Assembly (NCBI RefSeq): GCF_002022275.1 | Contig: NZ_MSDF01000062.1 | Span: 1-64,000 of the forward strand | Source of the DNA: Pseudomonas fluorescens | GTDB lineage: Bacteria; Pseudomonadota; Gammaproteobacteria; Pseudomonadales; Pseudomonadaceae | Length of the DNA: 64,000 bases | Direction of reading: 5' to 3' | Shown here: positions 34,939 to 44,273 of the stretch, piece by piece | Layout: every line of letters begins with the position of its first letter | Numbering within the stretch: the first letter of the stretch is position 1 | The notes under the pieces: model-generated | The model's database searches: none | What the model saw: only the letters and a program-made list of their open reading frames with translations | Told to the model about the DNA's origin: nothing | Made by a program: the position numbers and the translations under genes

Positions 34939-35028
34939 TGTGGGAGCTGGCTTGCCTGCGATAGCGGTGGGTCAGCCAACATTTTCGGTGACTGACACAC
35001 CGCTATCGCAGGCAAGCCAGCTCCCACA
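34939..35028. repeat. REP pair hairpin
   Basis: TGTGGGAGCTGGCTTGCCTGCGATAGCGGT faces ACCGCTATCGCAGGCAAGCCAGCTCCCACA. It lies between the convergent mrpG and HIT-protein genes. Confidence 0.85.
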
Positions 35029-35039
35029 GTTGGTTTGCG

Positions 35040-35498
35040 CTAGGCGAAGGACCGGATGTGCGCCGCCAATTCCGCCAACCCGGCATCGTCCGCCCGCACA
35101 TGATCATGGGACGAAATATAGCCCTCATACGCCTCGAAGAACTTGTCCACCTTCGAACTCAACGGCTTGAACGCACTGTCCGAGCCCGTCCCATGCATGG
35201 GAAACAACTTCGCATGCAAGTGGTCCACCCCATACCCCTCCAGCATCATCCCTGTACGCGCCACATCGGGAAACGCGCGGTCAATTTGCAGCGCGGTTTT
35301 CTTGGCCGCCACCGCAAGCCCGGCGAGCACTTCATCCGACTGTGCAAACGCATAGCTGCCGTAGTGTTGCTTGGGGATTACCACGCTGAAACCCGGGGTG
35401 TTGGGGAAGATCGAGAGGAAGGCCATGTGCTGGTCGTCTTCCCACAGGATGTGGGCTGGGGAGGTCTTTTGAACAATGCTGCAAAAAATACAATCCAT
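35040..35498 (-). CDS. HIT-family protein with altered third histidine
   Basis: A 152-aa protein of the histidine-triad fold (MDCIFCSIVQKTSPAHILWEDD start, FLSIFPNTPGFSVVIPKQHY middle). The active-site strand reads DHLHAKLFPMH, while the usual triad is H-x-H-x-H-x-x. The first two His are present, and Lys stands where the third is expected, so catalysis (nucleoside phosphoramidate or dinucleotide hydrolysis) may be changed. The CxxC (CIFC) near the N-terminus is common in HIT proteins that bind zinc. It is a single gene facing the antiporter operon. Confidence 0.85.
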   Translation of the reverse strand: MDCIFCSIVQKTSPAHILWEDDQHMAFLSIFPNTPGFSVVIPKQHYGSYAFAQSDEVLAGLAVAAKKTALQIDRAFPDVARTGMMLEGYGVDHLHAKLFPMHGTGSDSAFKPLSSKVDKFFEAYEGYISSHDHVRADDAGLAELAAHIRSFA

Positions 35499-35658
35499 TT
35501 AAATTACCGCCAGTTTCATCATGACTTAGGTCGTGGCGACCATCTAAAGCTACGATTCACGCTGCGTCAAAATAATTGGGTATTTTGGGTAGTGTTCGCC
35601 CTTCATAAATCAGGAAAAAGAATTTGCATCGTGAACATCACACGCTCCGTCTTGATAA

Positions 35659-35681
35659 ACGCCCCGAACCGGCCGGGGCGT
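35659..35681 (-). terminator. hairpin downstream of the candidate effector gene
   Basis: ACGCCCCG and CGGGGCGT pair around a GC-rich loop; on the minus strand it is followed by TTTATC, a weak U tract. It lies 22 bases past the stop of the 352-aa gene. Confidence 0.5.
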
Positions 35682-35703
35682 AAACGGTCAGGCTAATCCG
35701 CTA

Positions 35704-36762
35704 TCAAATCAACGCCAATGCATTTGCGTAAATGTTGGTTGGCGGATGGCCGCCTTGCCTGCCCCACACTTCTTCGCGCCCATTAATCACGGCGAGGGAA
35801 TGCCCCACCATCTGGCCGTTGACGGGAACGCCGTGAGTCACAACGCCCAATTGGCCCCTCGCAAGGTTTGCGACACTGGTTATCTGAATGTGAGCTTTGA
35901 GACCCAGGCGCAGTAAGCCATTCGCTCGATCAGGTTCGCTGTCGTTGATGCTGTATAACGCATGGCCAAAGCTCTTTCTGGCATAACCGTCGTTATTTTC
36001 CCATTGCGCCCGTTTGGCGCTGGCGGCATACAGAAAATGCGCATCAGCCAGCATCGCCGCGTCGCTCCCCTTGAATTCAGATACGTTTGCGGCCTGCGCC
36101 AACTCGCTTTTGGACAGGTGAAGCCGGAAACCATCGCGCATTTCTACGTCGTAGCCATCCCCCGCTACCCTCACCTGATTGAAAATGTCGGCAGGTTTCT
36201 GGCCAAACTTCATCATCGCAGCCTTTATGGCCGCAACCGTGATGCAGTTCCCCTTGGTCGGCCCCTGACTGAATCCACTCCAGATATTGCCGGCTTCGTT
36301 GCCCACACCGGGTCTCCTGCCAGGACTGCTCTGGGTGGTGTAATAATCATGTTGGCTGACAGGTTGAGTGGGTGCCGGATTATACGTACGCCCTGGATTC
36401 TGAAGTGTGTGCTGGTTGAGCGTACGACCATGGTGAGCACCGCGCGAATGACCTTGATCGTGCACCCGTTGCGCCAGGGTGTGACGGCCAGCGGCGTGAG
36501 ACGCTATTGAGTCGTCCAAGGCATGAATCAGTTTATTCAGTTCATTCCTGGAGGCGCCGCCATCCATCTTCTCCCTGAGCAATTTCAACCGGCCGGACAA
36601 GTGTTGAGCCGTTTGCGTACTGGAGCCTGGCCTCGCGTGAGATAGCTCATTCACCAGCTGTTTCACTGCAGCAACATCGGCCGCAAGCGTAGCAGGCGCC
36701 GGTTGCGCCTTGACTGGCGCGTAAAACGCGCCTCCACTCACCGCCACTCCTGGATTCCACAT
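35704..36762 (-). CDS. Candidate type III effector with Cys/His hydrolase-like motif
   Basis: A 352-aa protein without signal peptide or membrane segment. The N-terminal ~155 residues are polar, rich in Ser, Gln, Pro and His, as is usual for type III export regions. From about 160 a globular part begins: GPTKGNCITVAAIKAAM puts Cys173 at the start of a helix, and MVGHSLAVINGREEVWG puts His321 and Asn327 on late strands. This is the order Cys-His-Asn/Asp of papain-like hydrolases and transglutaminases. A hrp box lies 49 bases upstream (36811-36839), so control by a HrpL-type sigma factor is likely. I do not recognise a named effector family. ATG at 36762 has GGAGAG upstream; a GTG at 36795 would add 11 residues. 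Confidence 0.65.
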   Translation of the reverse strand: MWNPGVAVSGGAFYAPVKAQPAPATLAADVAAVKQLVNELSHARPGSSTQTAQHLSGRLKLLREKMDGGASRNELNKLIHALDDSIASHAAGRHTLAQRVHDQGHSRGAHHGRTLNQHTLQNPGRTYNPAPTQPVSQHDYYTTQSSPGRRPGVGNEAGNIWSGFSQGPTKGNCITVAAIKAAMMKFGQKPADIFNQVRVAGDGYDVEMRDGFRLHLSKSELAQAANVSEFKGSDAAMLADAHFLYAASAKRAQWENNDGYARKSFGHALYSINDSEPDRANGLLRLGLKAHIQITSVANLARGQLGVVTHGVPVNGQMVGHSLAVINGREEVWGRQGGHPPTNIYANALALI

Positions 36763-36810
36763 CTTCAACACTCTCCACTGATTGACGAAGCCCACAGGGC
36801 CCTGACTCGC

Positions 36811-36839
36811 TCAGTGGTAAAGCAGACGCGGAACGTTCC
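36811..36839 (-). promoter_or_regulatory. hrp box (HrpL-dependent promoter)
   Basis: On the minus strand GGAACG-N16-CCACTGA. The consensus is GGAACC-N15/16-CCACNNA; the only mismatch is the sixth base of the -35 part. It reads toward the 352-aa gene at a distance of 49 bases. Confidence 0.75.
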
Positions 36840-37006
36840 ATACTTTGTGTAGGCTCATAGCTGTCTCAGTCGCGGGAGTTTTTCCCGACACATCAAACTT
36901 CAAGCTGAAATAACATCCAGAAAACATCCGCCAGATCGTTCCGACGCCCCGCGAGCGAAGGATCAAAATAAATGGCAACTTTCTAAAATACCCAAGGATG
37001 TACCCG

Positions 37007-37336
37007 ATGAGCAAAACCTACACCCCTGTCGCGGCAGCCGCTGACGTCGAAACAACGCTTAACTGGCTCGATGGCCGCTGGAAGCTGATCATTCTGTTCC
37101 ACCTGTTCGGCGGCCAGGTGCAGCGCTATTCGGACCTTGAGCGGTTGATCCCGGATATCTCTCAGAAAATGCTGGCACAGCAACTGCGCCAGCTTGAAGC
37201 CGATGGCTTGGTGCATCGCACGGTTTACCCGGTGGTGCCGCCAAAGGTGGAGTACCGAATGACCGAGTGGGGCCAGAGCCTGTGCCCGGTGCTGGACGGC
37301 CTGCTCAAGTGGCACACCGCCAAGCCCGTGAACTAG
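37007..37336 (+). CDS. HxlR-family transcriptional regulator
   Basis: A 109-aa winged-helix regulator: LDGRWKLIILFHLFGGQVQRYSDLERLIPDISQKMLAQQLRQLEADGLV (in parts) and the wing VEYRMTEWGQSL are the HxlR landmarks. The N-terminal sensing Cys common in redox-type HxlR proteins is missing; a single Cys lies near residue 95. AAGGA stands 8 bases before the ATG at 37007, better than for the ATG at 36998. It converges on the SDR gene, and the two stop codons share the bases CTAG. Confidence 0.88.
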   Translation: MSKTYTPVAAAADVETTLNWLDGRWKLIILFHLFGGQVQRYSDLERLIPDISQKMLAQQLRQLEADGLVHRTVYPVVPPKVEYRMTEWGQSLCPVLDGLLKWHTAKPVN

Positions 37337-38115
37337 ACCGTGGGGACGGTGCCACCGTCGATCACATATTCAGTGCCACTGATCGAAGCGGCGCGCGGCG
37401 ATACCAGGAAGGCGATCAAGTCGGCGACTTCCTCTGGCTTGGCGGGACGCCCGAGAGGAATGCCCCCCAGCGACTTCATGATGATCTGTTTGCCACCCTC
37501 GTAATCAGTGCCTGCCTCCTGCGCCAGGCGTTCCGCCAGTGCAACCGCCGAGTCGGTTTCCACCCAACCTGGGGAGACGCGCACCACCCGCACACCTTTG
37601 GGCGTGACTTCTTTCGACAAGCTCTTGCTGTAGGTTGCCAACGCGGCCTTGGCAGCGGCATACGCCGTGGTCGACTCCGGCAACGGCAATTCGCGCTGAA
37701 TCGAGGTGACATGAATAATCACCCCTGCCCCACGCGCCAGCATCCCCGGCAACAACGCCCGGTCCACCCGCACCGCTGCCAGCAGGTTCTGGTTCAGCGC
37801 ACTCGACCACTGCTCATCGTCCAGCGCCGCAAACCCGCCGCCTGGCGCGCTGGAGCCGCCGAGCACGTTGACGATGATATCGACACCACCGAAATCAGCC
37901 TGGATGGCGTCGGTCGCACGTGTGCAACCGTCCGCCGTACCCAAGTCAGCCGCGATAAAGTGCACACCGTTAGGCGCTGAGTCCGCCGCCGAGCGCGCGA
38001 CTGATATCACCTGCACGCCCTGGTCATGCAACACGGCCACCACCGCAGCGCCGATGCCTTTGGTACCGCCTGTCACCAATGCGCGAAGGCCTTTTAGGCC
38101 GAGGTCAAAGCTCAT
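37333..38115 (-). CDS. SDR-family oxidoreductase
   Basis: A 260-aa classical short-chain dehydrogenase: NAD(P)-binding TGGTKGIGAAV, the NNAG-equivalent NVLGG, catalytic Ser in HVTSIQ, Tyr/Lys in AYAAAKAAL, and the C-terminal SGTEYVIDGGTV. The NVLGG form of the NNAG motif marks a subgroup in which the second Asn and Ala are replaced. The substrate is unknown. It is coupled to the NTF2-like gene upstream (ATGA) and converges with the HxlR gene. Confidence 0.88.
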   Translation of the reverse strand: MSFDLGLKGLRALVTGGTKGIGAAVVAVLHDQGVQVISVARSAADSAPNGVHFIAADLGTADGCTRATDAIQADFGGVDIIVNVLGGSSAPGGGFAALDDEQWSSALNQNLLAAVRVDRALLPGMLARGAGVIIHVTSIQRELPLPESTTAYAAAKAALATYSKSLSKEVTPKGVRVVRVSPGWVETDSAVALAERLAQEAGTDYEGGKQIIMKSLGGIPLGRPAKPEEVADLIAFLVSPRAASISGTEYVIDGGTVPTV

Positions 38116-38438
38116 ACCAGAATCTCCAGTGAAGCGATCTTGTCGCCTTCCAGACCAAAGAAAAAACGCAGGTCCAGCGAGCTGCCGGGGAAGTCACCCA
38201 CCAAATGGCTGGTTACCAATATCCTGGCGTCTATTACTTCGCAGGCAAACGGCTCGCTGGTGTAGGTGTACTGGCTGACAGTGCCGGCCTTCCAGGCCCG
38301 AATCGCGGACAAACCGGTGTAGGTATGGCCCTCGTCCTTGACCACGGCGTTCGGGGTAAAGCATTGAGTCAAGTCGGCGCCCTCCGTGGCGTCTGCGGCA
38401 AAGTAACGGGCGATGGGCGCGGGGAGCGTGAGGGCCAT
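38112..38438 (-). CDS. NTF2-like (SnoaL-type) small protein
   Basis: A 108-aa protein of the NTF2/SnoaL cone fold: the helix ALTLPAPIARYFAADATEGADLTQCFTPNAVVKDEGHTYTG (in part) and the strand pattern ILVTSHLVGDFPGSSLDLRFFFGLEGDKI are typical. Such proteins bind or isomerise small hydrophobic molecules, and the pairing with an SDR gene suggests a shared substrate. AGGA lies 9 bases before ATG. A HxlR-like palindrome is upstream at 38522. Confidence 0.8.
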   Translation of the reverse strand: MALTLPAPIARYFAADATEGADLTQCFTPNAVVKDEGHTYTGLSAIRAWKAGTVSQYTYTSEPFACEVIDARILVTSHLVGDFPGSSLDLRFFFGLEGDKIASLEILV

Positions 38439-38521
38439 GAGCGGTGTTCCTGAATGATCGGTAGGTACTCAGGATAGGAACGGCGCGGACAGCCTACAAG
38501 AACGCACGAAAAGGTTATGGG

Positions 38522-38537
38522 CTTACTGAAAAGTAAG
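38522..38537. promoter_or_regulatory. palindrome CTTACT-N4-AGTAAG
   Basis: Perfect 6-bp arms lie 84 bases upstream of the NTF2/SDR operon. TTACT-N-AGTAA type sites are known for HxlR-family repressors such as YodB, so the adjacent HxlR protein is the natural candidate to bind here. That link is inference. Confidence 0.45.
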
Positions 38538-38663
38538 TGCTTGAATTCAGCGGGCTGGCTGCAGATCGACAATGCAAAGATTTTTTCGGCATTTTAAAAC
38601 GAGCAGTACATAAGCGAGCCCGTTCCCACATGTGGATGTGATCTCTGAGACGAGACTCAAGCC

Positions 38664-38722
38664 CTGCGCAGGGGTGACGCGGAGCGTCATGGATGCATTC
38701 CCACGCAGAGCATGGGAAAGGT
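38664..38722. repeat. decayed partial GATCGTTCCCACGC element
   Basis: The right half only: GGGTGACGCGGAGCGTCA, then ATTCCCACGCAGAGCATGGGAAAGGTC, with two changes from the family end GTGGGAACGATC. Confidence 0.6.
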
Positions 38723-38796
38723 CAATGTTAAAGCATTGACTCCCTGAAATTTCCGACAGTATTTTAGGGTTGCTCGTCGGAAGATGGCCCCCTAAT

Positions 38797-39036
38797 CTTC
38801 GGCGGTCGCTGCAAATTCAGCGACCGGGTTTCGCAGCCCGGTTAAACTCTAGACGCACAGCGTCCACCTAAAGATAGCGGGCGCTTTTTTATGCCTGATG
38901 TTATGGCGGCTGTGCGCGGGATACCTTCGGGTATGCCGGGTGCCTAGAGTCCCGGTCTGCGAACCTGCGTACAGCTGCCACCCGGGTATCGTTTCGCAGC
39001 GATGGGTAGTGGCTCCAACACTCTAGGAGCTTCGCC
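38797..39036 (+). ncRNA. structured 5' leader of the DUF6124-type gene
   Basis: About 240 bases with a series of hairpins: GTCGCTG/CAGCGAC (38805-38824), CCGGG/CCCGG (38824-38841), GACGC/GCGTC (38852-38864), then a T6 tract at 38885-38890. Next come ATACC-TTCG-GGTAT with a UUCG loop (38921-38934) and GCCAC/GTGGC (38977-39013) enclosing ATCG/CGAT. CCTAGAG (38943-38949) is the exact complement of CTCTAGG (39021-39027), which includes the start of the ribosome site AGGAG (39025-39029). Closing that stem would hide the ribosome site of the downstream gene. I recall similar leaders before other DUF6124/DUF3077 genes in Pseudomonas, unverified. The type of signal is unknown. Confidence 0.6.
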
Positions 39037-39360
39037 ATGATTAAAGACAGTCCGAATCCGCCGCTGGATTCATCCTCGCTTCACGCCGCAGCTCATCGAG
39101 CGATCAACTATTATCTGAATTCGTCCGAGAAACTAGAGCCGTCTGCTGAGGGCTACGGCGTGTTTACTGTGCGTGAAGGATTAGACGTCGAGACACTGTT
39201 GGTCAACGCATCGGATGATCTTGCATCCGTACAAGCGCTGGCAAGCCATCTGGCTTTTGAGATTGACGGCAATCCTCGCAGCGTGGCGCTGGGGATTTCC
39301 CGAATGCTGGAGGGGATCCAGTTATTGGTCGAGAAGGCACTGACCCTCAATCAGGCCTGA
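39037..39360 (+). CDS. DUF6124-family protein
   Basis: A 107-aa soluble helical protein: it starts MIKDSPNPP, then AAHRAINYYL, GVFTVREGLDVETLLVNASDDLASVQALASHLAFEIDG (in part) and a C-terminal helix ISRMLEGIQLLVEKAL. This is the layout of a small Pseudomonas-specific family (DUF6124, formerly grouped near DUF3077) of unknown function, often present in several copies per genome. The ribosome site AGGAG lies 7 bases before ATG and can be masked by the leader. It stands alone, followed by a REP pair. Confidence 0.75.
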   Translation: MIKDSPNPPLDSSSLHAAAHRAINYYLNSSEKLEPSAEGYGVFTVREGLDVETLLVNASDDLASVQALASHLAFEIDGNPRSVALGISRMLEGIQLLVEKALTLNQA

Positions 39361-39380
39361 AGGCGAACAAGGTAAAAAAA

Positions 39381-39469
39381 TGTGGGAGCTGGCTTGCCTG
39401 CGATAGCGGTCTATCAGCCAGCCTTTTGGTGACTGGCACACCGCTATCGCAGGCAAGCCAGCTCCCACA
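39381..39469. repeat. REP pair hairpin
   Basis: TGTGGGAGCTGGCTTGCCTGCGATAGCGGT and its inverse at the right end enclose a short loop. It lies between convergent genes (DUF6124 and cysS). Confidence 0.85.
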
Positions 39470-39505
39470 GTGGATAGAGTGAGCCGTTAAAGCGGTGCAC
39501 AAAAA

Positions 39506-39534
39506 AACGCCCCGAACCAGTCGGGGCGTTTTTT
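39506..39534. terminator. bidirectional Rho-independent terminator
   Basis: AACGCCCCGA-N5-TCGGGGCGTT is flanked by a T run at the right and an A run at the left. It serves cysS on the minus strand and can also stop rightward transcripts. Confidence 0.85.
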
Positions 39535-39550
39535 ATTCAGCGTCTACCGA

Positions 39551-40939
<1,389 letters not shown>

Positions 40940-40958
40940 GACAATTCCTTAGACTGAA

Positions 40959-42659
40959 TCACTGGCCCCACGAATCACGCAAGGTCACGGTACGGTTGAA
41001 TACCGGCTGACCAGGTTTCGAGTCCTTGATATCCGCGCAGAAGTAACCTTCGCGCTCGAACTGGAAACGGTCTTCCGGCTGTGCGTCGCCAAGCGATGGC
41101 TCGGCACGACAACCAGTGAGTACTTGCAGGGAGTCAGGGTTGATGTTGTCGAGGAAACTTGCGCTGTCTTCGGCCTTTTCAGGGTTCGGCGAGCGGAACA
41201 GGCGATCGTACAAGCGCACTTCACACTCGATGCTGGCAGCGGCCGGCACCCAGTGAACCACGCCTTTGACCTTGCGGCCCTCAGGGTTCTTGCCGAGGGT
41301 TTCCGGGTCGTAGGAGCAGCGCAGTTCGACGATGTTGCCATCGGCGTCCTTGATCGCTTCGTCGGCGCGGATCACGTAGCTGCCGCGCAGGCGCACTTCG
41401 CCGTTCGGCTCCAGGCGCTTGTAGCCCTTCGGCGGCTCTTCCATGAAGTCATCACGGTCGATGTAGATTTCACGGGCAAACGGCAGCTTGCGCACGCCGA
41501 GTTCTTCTTTCTGCGGATGACGCGGCAGTTCGAGGTTTTCGACCTGGTCTTCCGGGTAGTTGGTGATCACGACTTTCAACGGACGCAGCACGCACATGGC
41601 GCGCGGCGCGTTCGCGTCGAGGTCCTGGCGGATGCTGAATTCGAGCATGCCGAAGTCAACCACACCATCGGAGCGGTTGGTGCCGACCATGTCGCAGAAG
41701 TTGCGGATCGACGCCGGCGTGTAGCCACGGCGGCGGAAGCCCGACAGCGTCGACATGCGCGGGTCGTCCCAGCCAAACACGTGTTTCTCATCAACCAACT
41801 GCTTGAGTTTGCGCTTGCTGGTGATGGTGTAGTTCAGGTTCAGGCGGCTGAATTCGTACTGACGCGGGTGCGCCGGTACCGGCAGGCTGTCCAGGAACCA
41901 CTCGTACAGTGGGCGATGGCTTTCGAACTCCAGGGTGCAGATGGAGTGGGTGATGCCTTCGATGGCGTCCGACTGACCGTGGGTAAAGTCGTAGTTCGGG
42001 TAGATGCACCACTTGTCACCGGTTTGATGGTGATGGGCGTGGCGGATGCGGTACATGATCGGGTCGCGCAGGTTCATGTTCGGCGAGGCCATGTCTATCT
42101 TGGCGCGCAGCACACGAGCGCCGTCCGGGAACTCACCGGCGCGCATGCGGGCGAACCAGTCGAGGTTCTCTTCTACCGAACGGTCGCGGAACGGACTGTT
42201 CTTGCCCGGCTCGGTCAGGGTGCCACGGTATTCCTTGGCCTGTTCCGGGCTCAGGTCATCGACGTAGGCCTTGCCGGCCTTGATCAGCTCGACGGCCCAG
42301 TCGAACAACTGGTCGAAATACTTGGACGCATAGCGCACTTCACCGGACCATTCGAAGCCCAGCCACTTGATGTCGCTTTCAATGGCGTCGATGTATTCCT
42401 GGTCTTCCTTGGCCGGGTTGGTGTCGTCGAAACGCAGGTGCGTGACGCCACCGAATTCCTGGGCCAGACCGAAGTTCACACAGATCGACTTGGCGTGACC
42501 GATGTGCAGGTAGCCGTTGGGCTCTGGCGGGAAGCGGGTGACGATCTGCGTGTGCTTGCCCGAATCCAGGTCCGCCTGGATGATCGGGCGCAGGAAATTG
42601 ACCGGGACAGCAGGTCCGGCCTTGGAATTCGAGGTAGGGTCGACAGTGGGCTTGCTCAT
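40959..42659 (-). CDS. glnS: Glutaminyl-tRNA synthetase
   Basis: A 566-aa class I synthetase: PPEPNGYLHIGHAKSI carries the HIGH motif, RFDDTNPAKE follows, and the KMSKS equivalent is TITSKRKLKQLV, as in E. coli GlnRS (MSKRKL) but with Thr in place of Met. The C-terminal beta-barrel anticodon domain is complete (about residues 345-566). The start at 42659 has AAGGAT upstream; a longer frame continues further up without family similarity. It precedes cysS; this pair is adjacent in many pseudomonads. Confidence 0.96.
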   Translation of the reverse strand: MSKPTVDPTSNSKAGPAVPVNFLRPIIQADLDSGKHTQIVTRFPPEPNGYLHIGHAKSICVNFGLAQEFGGVTHLRFDDTNPAKEDQEYIDAIESDIKWLGFEWSGEVRYASKYFDQLFDWAVELIKAGKAYVDDLSPEQAKEYRGTLTEPGKNSPFRDRSVEENLDWFARMRAGEFPDGARVLRAKIDMASPNMNLRDPIMYRIRHAHHHQTGDKWCIYPNYDFTHGQSDAIEGITHSICTLEFESHRPLYEWFLDSLPVPAHPRQYEFSRLNLNYTITSKRKLKQLVDEKHVFGWDDPRMSTLSGFRRRGYTPASIRNFCDMVGTNRSDGVVDFGMLEFSIRQDLDANAPRAMCVLRPLKVVITNYPEDQVENLELPRHPQKEELGVRKLPFAREIYIDRDDFMEEPPKGYKRLEPNGEVRLRGSYVIRADEAIKDADGNIVELRCSYDPETLGKNPEGRKVKGVVHWVPAAASIECEVRLYDRLFRSPNPEKAEDSASFLDNINPDSLQVLTGCRAEPSLGDAQPEDRFQFEREGYFCADIKDSKPGQPVFNRTVTLRDSWGQ

Positions 42660-42906
42660 AGGATCCTTGAACAGACAGGTTCGTGGCCGGTTGGGGCCAG
42701 ATAAAACAAAGGGCTTATCATAGCCGAAGCTGTCAACCGCCTGACAGAGCGCGGCCGAAAACTGCTGCATTTAATGCACCGGCGGTAAAAAACCACCTCG
42801 AAATTCCTGCCGGGCACGCTAAACTGCGCCCCTTGGCTGAAGTTTCGCCAAACCGGTAAGGCGCTTCGGCGTCCACACCCACGAATTCCTTGAAAGAGAA
42901 ACGACC

Positions 42907-43410
42907 ATGACTCAAGTCAAACTGACCACCAACCACGGTGACATCGTCATCGAACTGAACGCCGAGAAAGCGCCGATCACCGTCGCCAACTTCATCGAGT
43001 ACGTGAACGCCGGCCACTACGAAAACACTGTTTTCCACCGTGTGATCGGTAACTTCATGGTCCAGGGCGGCGGTTTCGAGCCTGGCATGAAAGAAAAGAA
43101 AGACAAGCGCCCAAGCATCCAGAACGAAGCGGACAACGGCCTTTCCAACGACAAGTACACCGTCGCCATGGCCCGTACCATGGAGCCGCATTCGGCCTCC
43201 GCGCAGTTCTTCATCAACGTGGCCGACAACGCCTTCCTGAACCACAGCGGCAAGAACGTGCAGGGCTGGGGCTACGCGGTATTCGGTAAAGTCACCGAAG
43301 GCCAGGACGTCGTTGACAAGATCAAAGGCGTACAGACCACCGGTAAAGCCGGTCACCAGGACGTTCCGGTAGAAGACGTTATCGTCGAGAAAGCCGAGAT
43401 CGTTGGGTGA
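42907..43410 (+). CDS. ppiB: Peptidyl-prolyl cis-trans isomerase B (cyclophilin)
   Basis: A 167-aa cytoplasmic cyclophilin without signal peptide. The catalytic text FHRVIGNFMVQGGGF (Arg and Phe of the active site), ARTMEPHSASAQFFINVADN and NVQGWGYAVFGKV is complete. GAAAGAGAAACGACC gives the ribosome site. Its stop overlaps the GTG of lpxH. Divergent from glnS. Confidence 0.95.
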   Translation: MTQVKLTTNHGDIVIELNAEKAPITVANFIEYVNAGHYENTVFHRVIGNFMVQGGGFEPGMKEKKDKRPSIQNEADNGLSNDKYTVAMARTMEPHSASAQFFINVADNAFLNHSGKNVQGWGYAVFGKVTEGQDVVDKIKGVQTTGKAGHQDVPVEDVIVEKAEIVG

Positions 43411-44144
43411 TATTACTGATTTCAGATTTGCATCTGGAAGAGGAGCGCCCGGACATCACCCGGGCGTTTCTGGATTTGCTCCACGGCCGCGCCCGTGGCG
43501 CCCAGGCGTTGTACATTCTGGGGGACTTCTTTGAAGCCTGGATTGGCGACGATGGGATGACACCGTTCCAGCGTTCGATTGGCGCAGCTCTACGCGAGCT
43601 GAGCGACAGCGGCACCCCGATTTTCATCATGCATGGCAACCGAGACTTCCTGATCGGCAAGGCGTTCTGCAAAGCAGCAGGCGCGACCTTGCTCAAGGAC
43701 CCGAGTGTCGTGCAGTTGTATGGCGAGCCCGTGCTGTTGATGCACGGCGACAGCCTCTGCACCCGCGACGTCGGCTATATGAAGCTGCGGCGCATTCTGC
43801 GTAACCCGCTTGTACTGTTTATCCTGCGCCACCTTCCGCTAAGCACCCGCCACAAACTGGCGCGCAAGTTGCGCAGCGAGAGCCGTGCGCAGACACGCAT
43901 GAAAGCCAACGACATTGTCGACGTGACGCCCGAGGAAGTGCCGCGGGTGATGCAGCAGTTCGGCGTGCGTACGCTGGTCCACGGCCACACCCACCGCCCG
44001 GCCATTCATAAGTTGCAGATTGGTGACCAGGCGGCCAAGCGCATTGTGCTGGGGGACTGGGATAAGCAGGGCTGGGCGTTGCAGGTGGATGAGCAAGGGT
44101 TTCAGTTGGCGGCGTTTGACTTCGCTCCCCTTCTACTGAACTGA
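43407..44144 (+). CDS. lpxH: UDP-2,3-diacylglucosamine hydrolase
   Basis: A 245-aa metallophosphoesterase of the lipid A pathway, which cleaves UDP-2,3-diacylglucosamine to lipid X and UMP at the inner membrane. Metal ligands are visible in SDLHL, GDFFE, GNRDFLIG, HGDSLCTRD and HGHTHRP. The start is GTG at 43407, overlapping the ppiB stop; this ppiB-lpxH coupling is common in gamma-proteobacteria. Confidence 0.94.
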   Translation: MILLISDLHLEEERPDITRAFLDLLHGRARGAQALYILGDFFEAWIGDDGMTPFQRSIGAALRELSDSGTPIFIMHGNRDFLIGKAFCKAAGATLLKDPSVVQLYGEPVLLMHGDSLCTRDVGYMKLRRILRNPLVLFILRHLPLSTRHKLARKLRSESRAQTRMKANDIVDVTPEEVPRVMQQFGVRTLVHGHTHRPAIHKLQIGDQAAKRIVLGDWDKQGWALQVDEQGFQLAAFDFAPLLLN

Positions 44145-44256
44145 TCGTTCCCACGCTCCGCGTGGGAATGCATCCTGTGACGCTCCGCGTCACGACCCTC
44201 AAGAGCGGACGCAGAGCGTCCCGGGTGGCGTTCCCACGCGGAGCGTGGGAACGATC
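44143..44256. repeat. GATCGTTCCCACGC inverted-repeat element, full copy
   Basis: GATCGTTCCCACGCTCCGCGTGGG at the left and its inverse at the right; inner arms GACGCTCCGCGTC / GACGCAGAGCGTC. It begins within the lpxH stop codon and ends 18 bases before the stop of the convergent emrB gene. Confidence 0.8.
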
Positions 44257-44273
44257 ATTGCAAACTTGATTGA

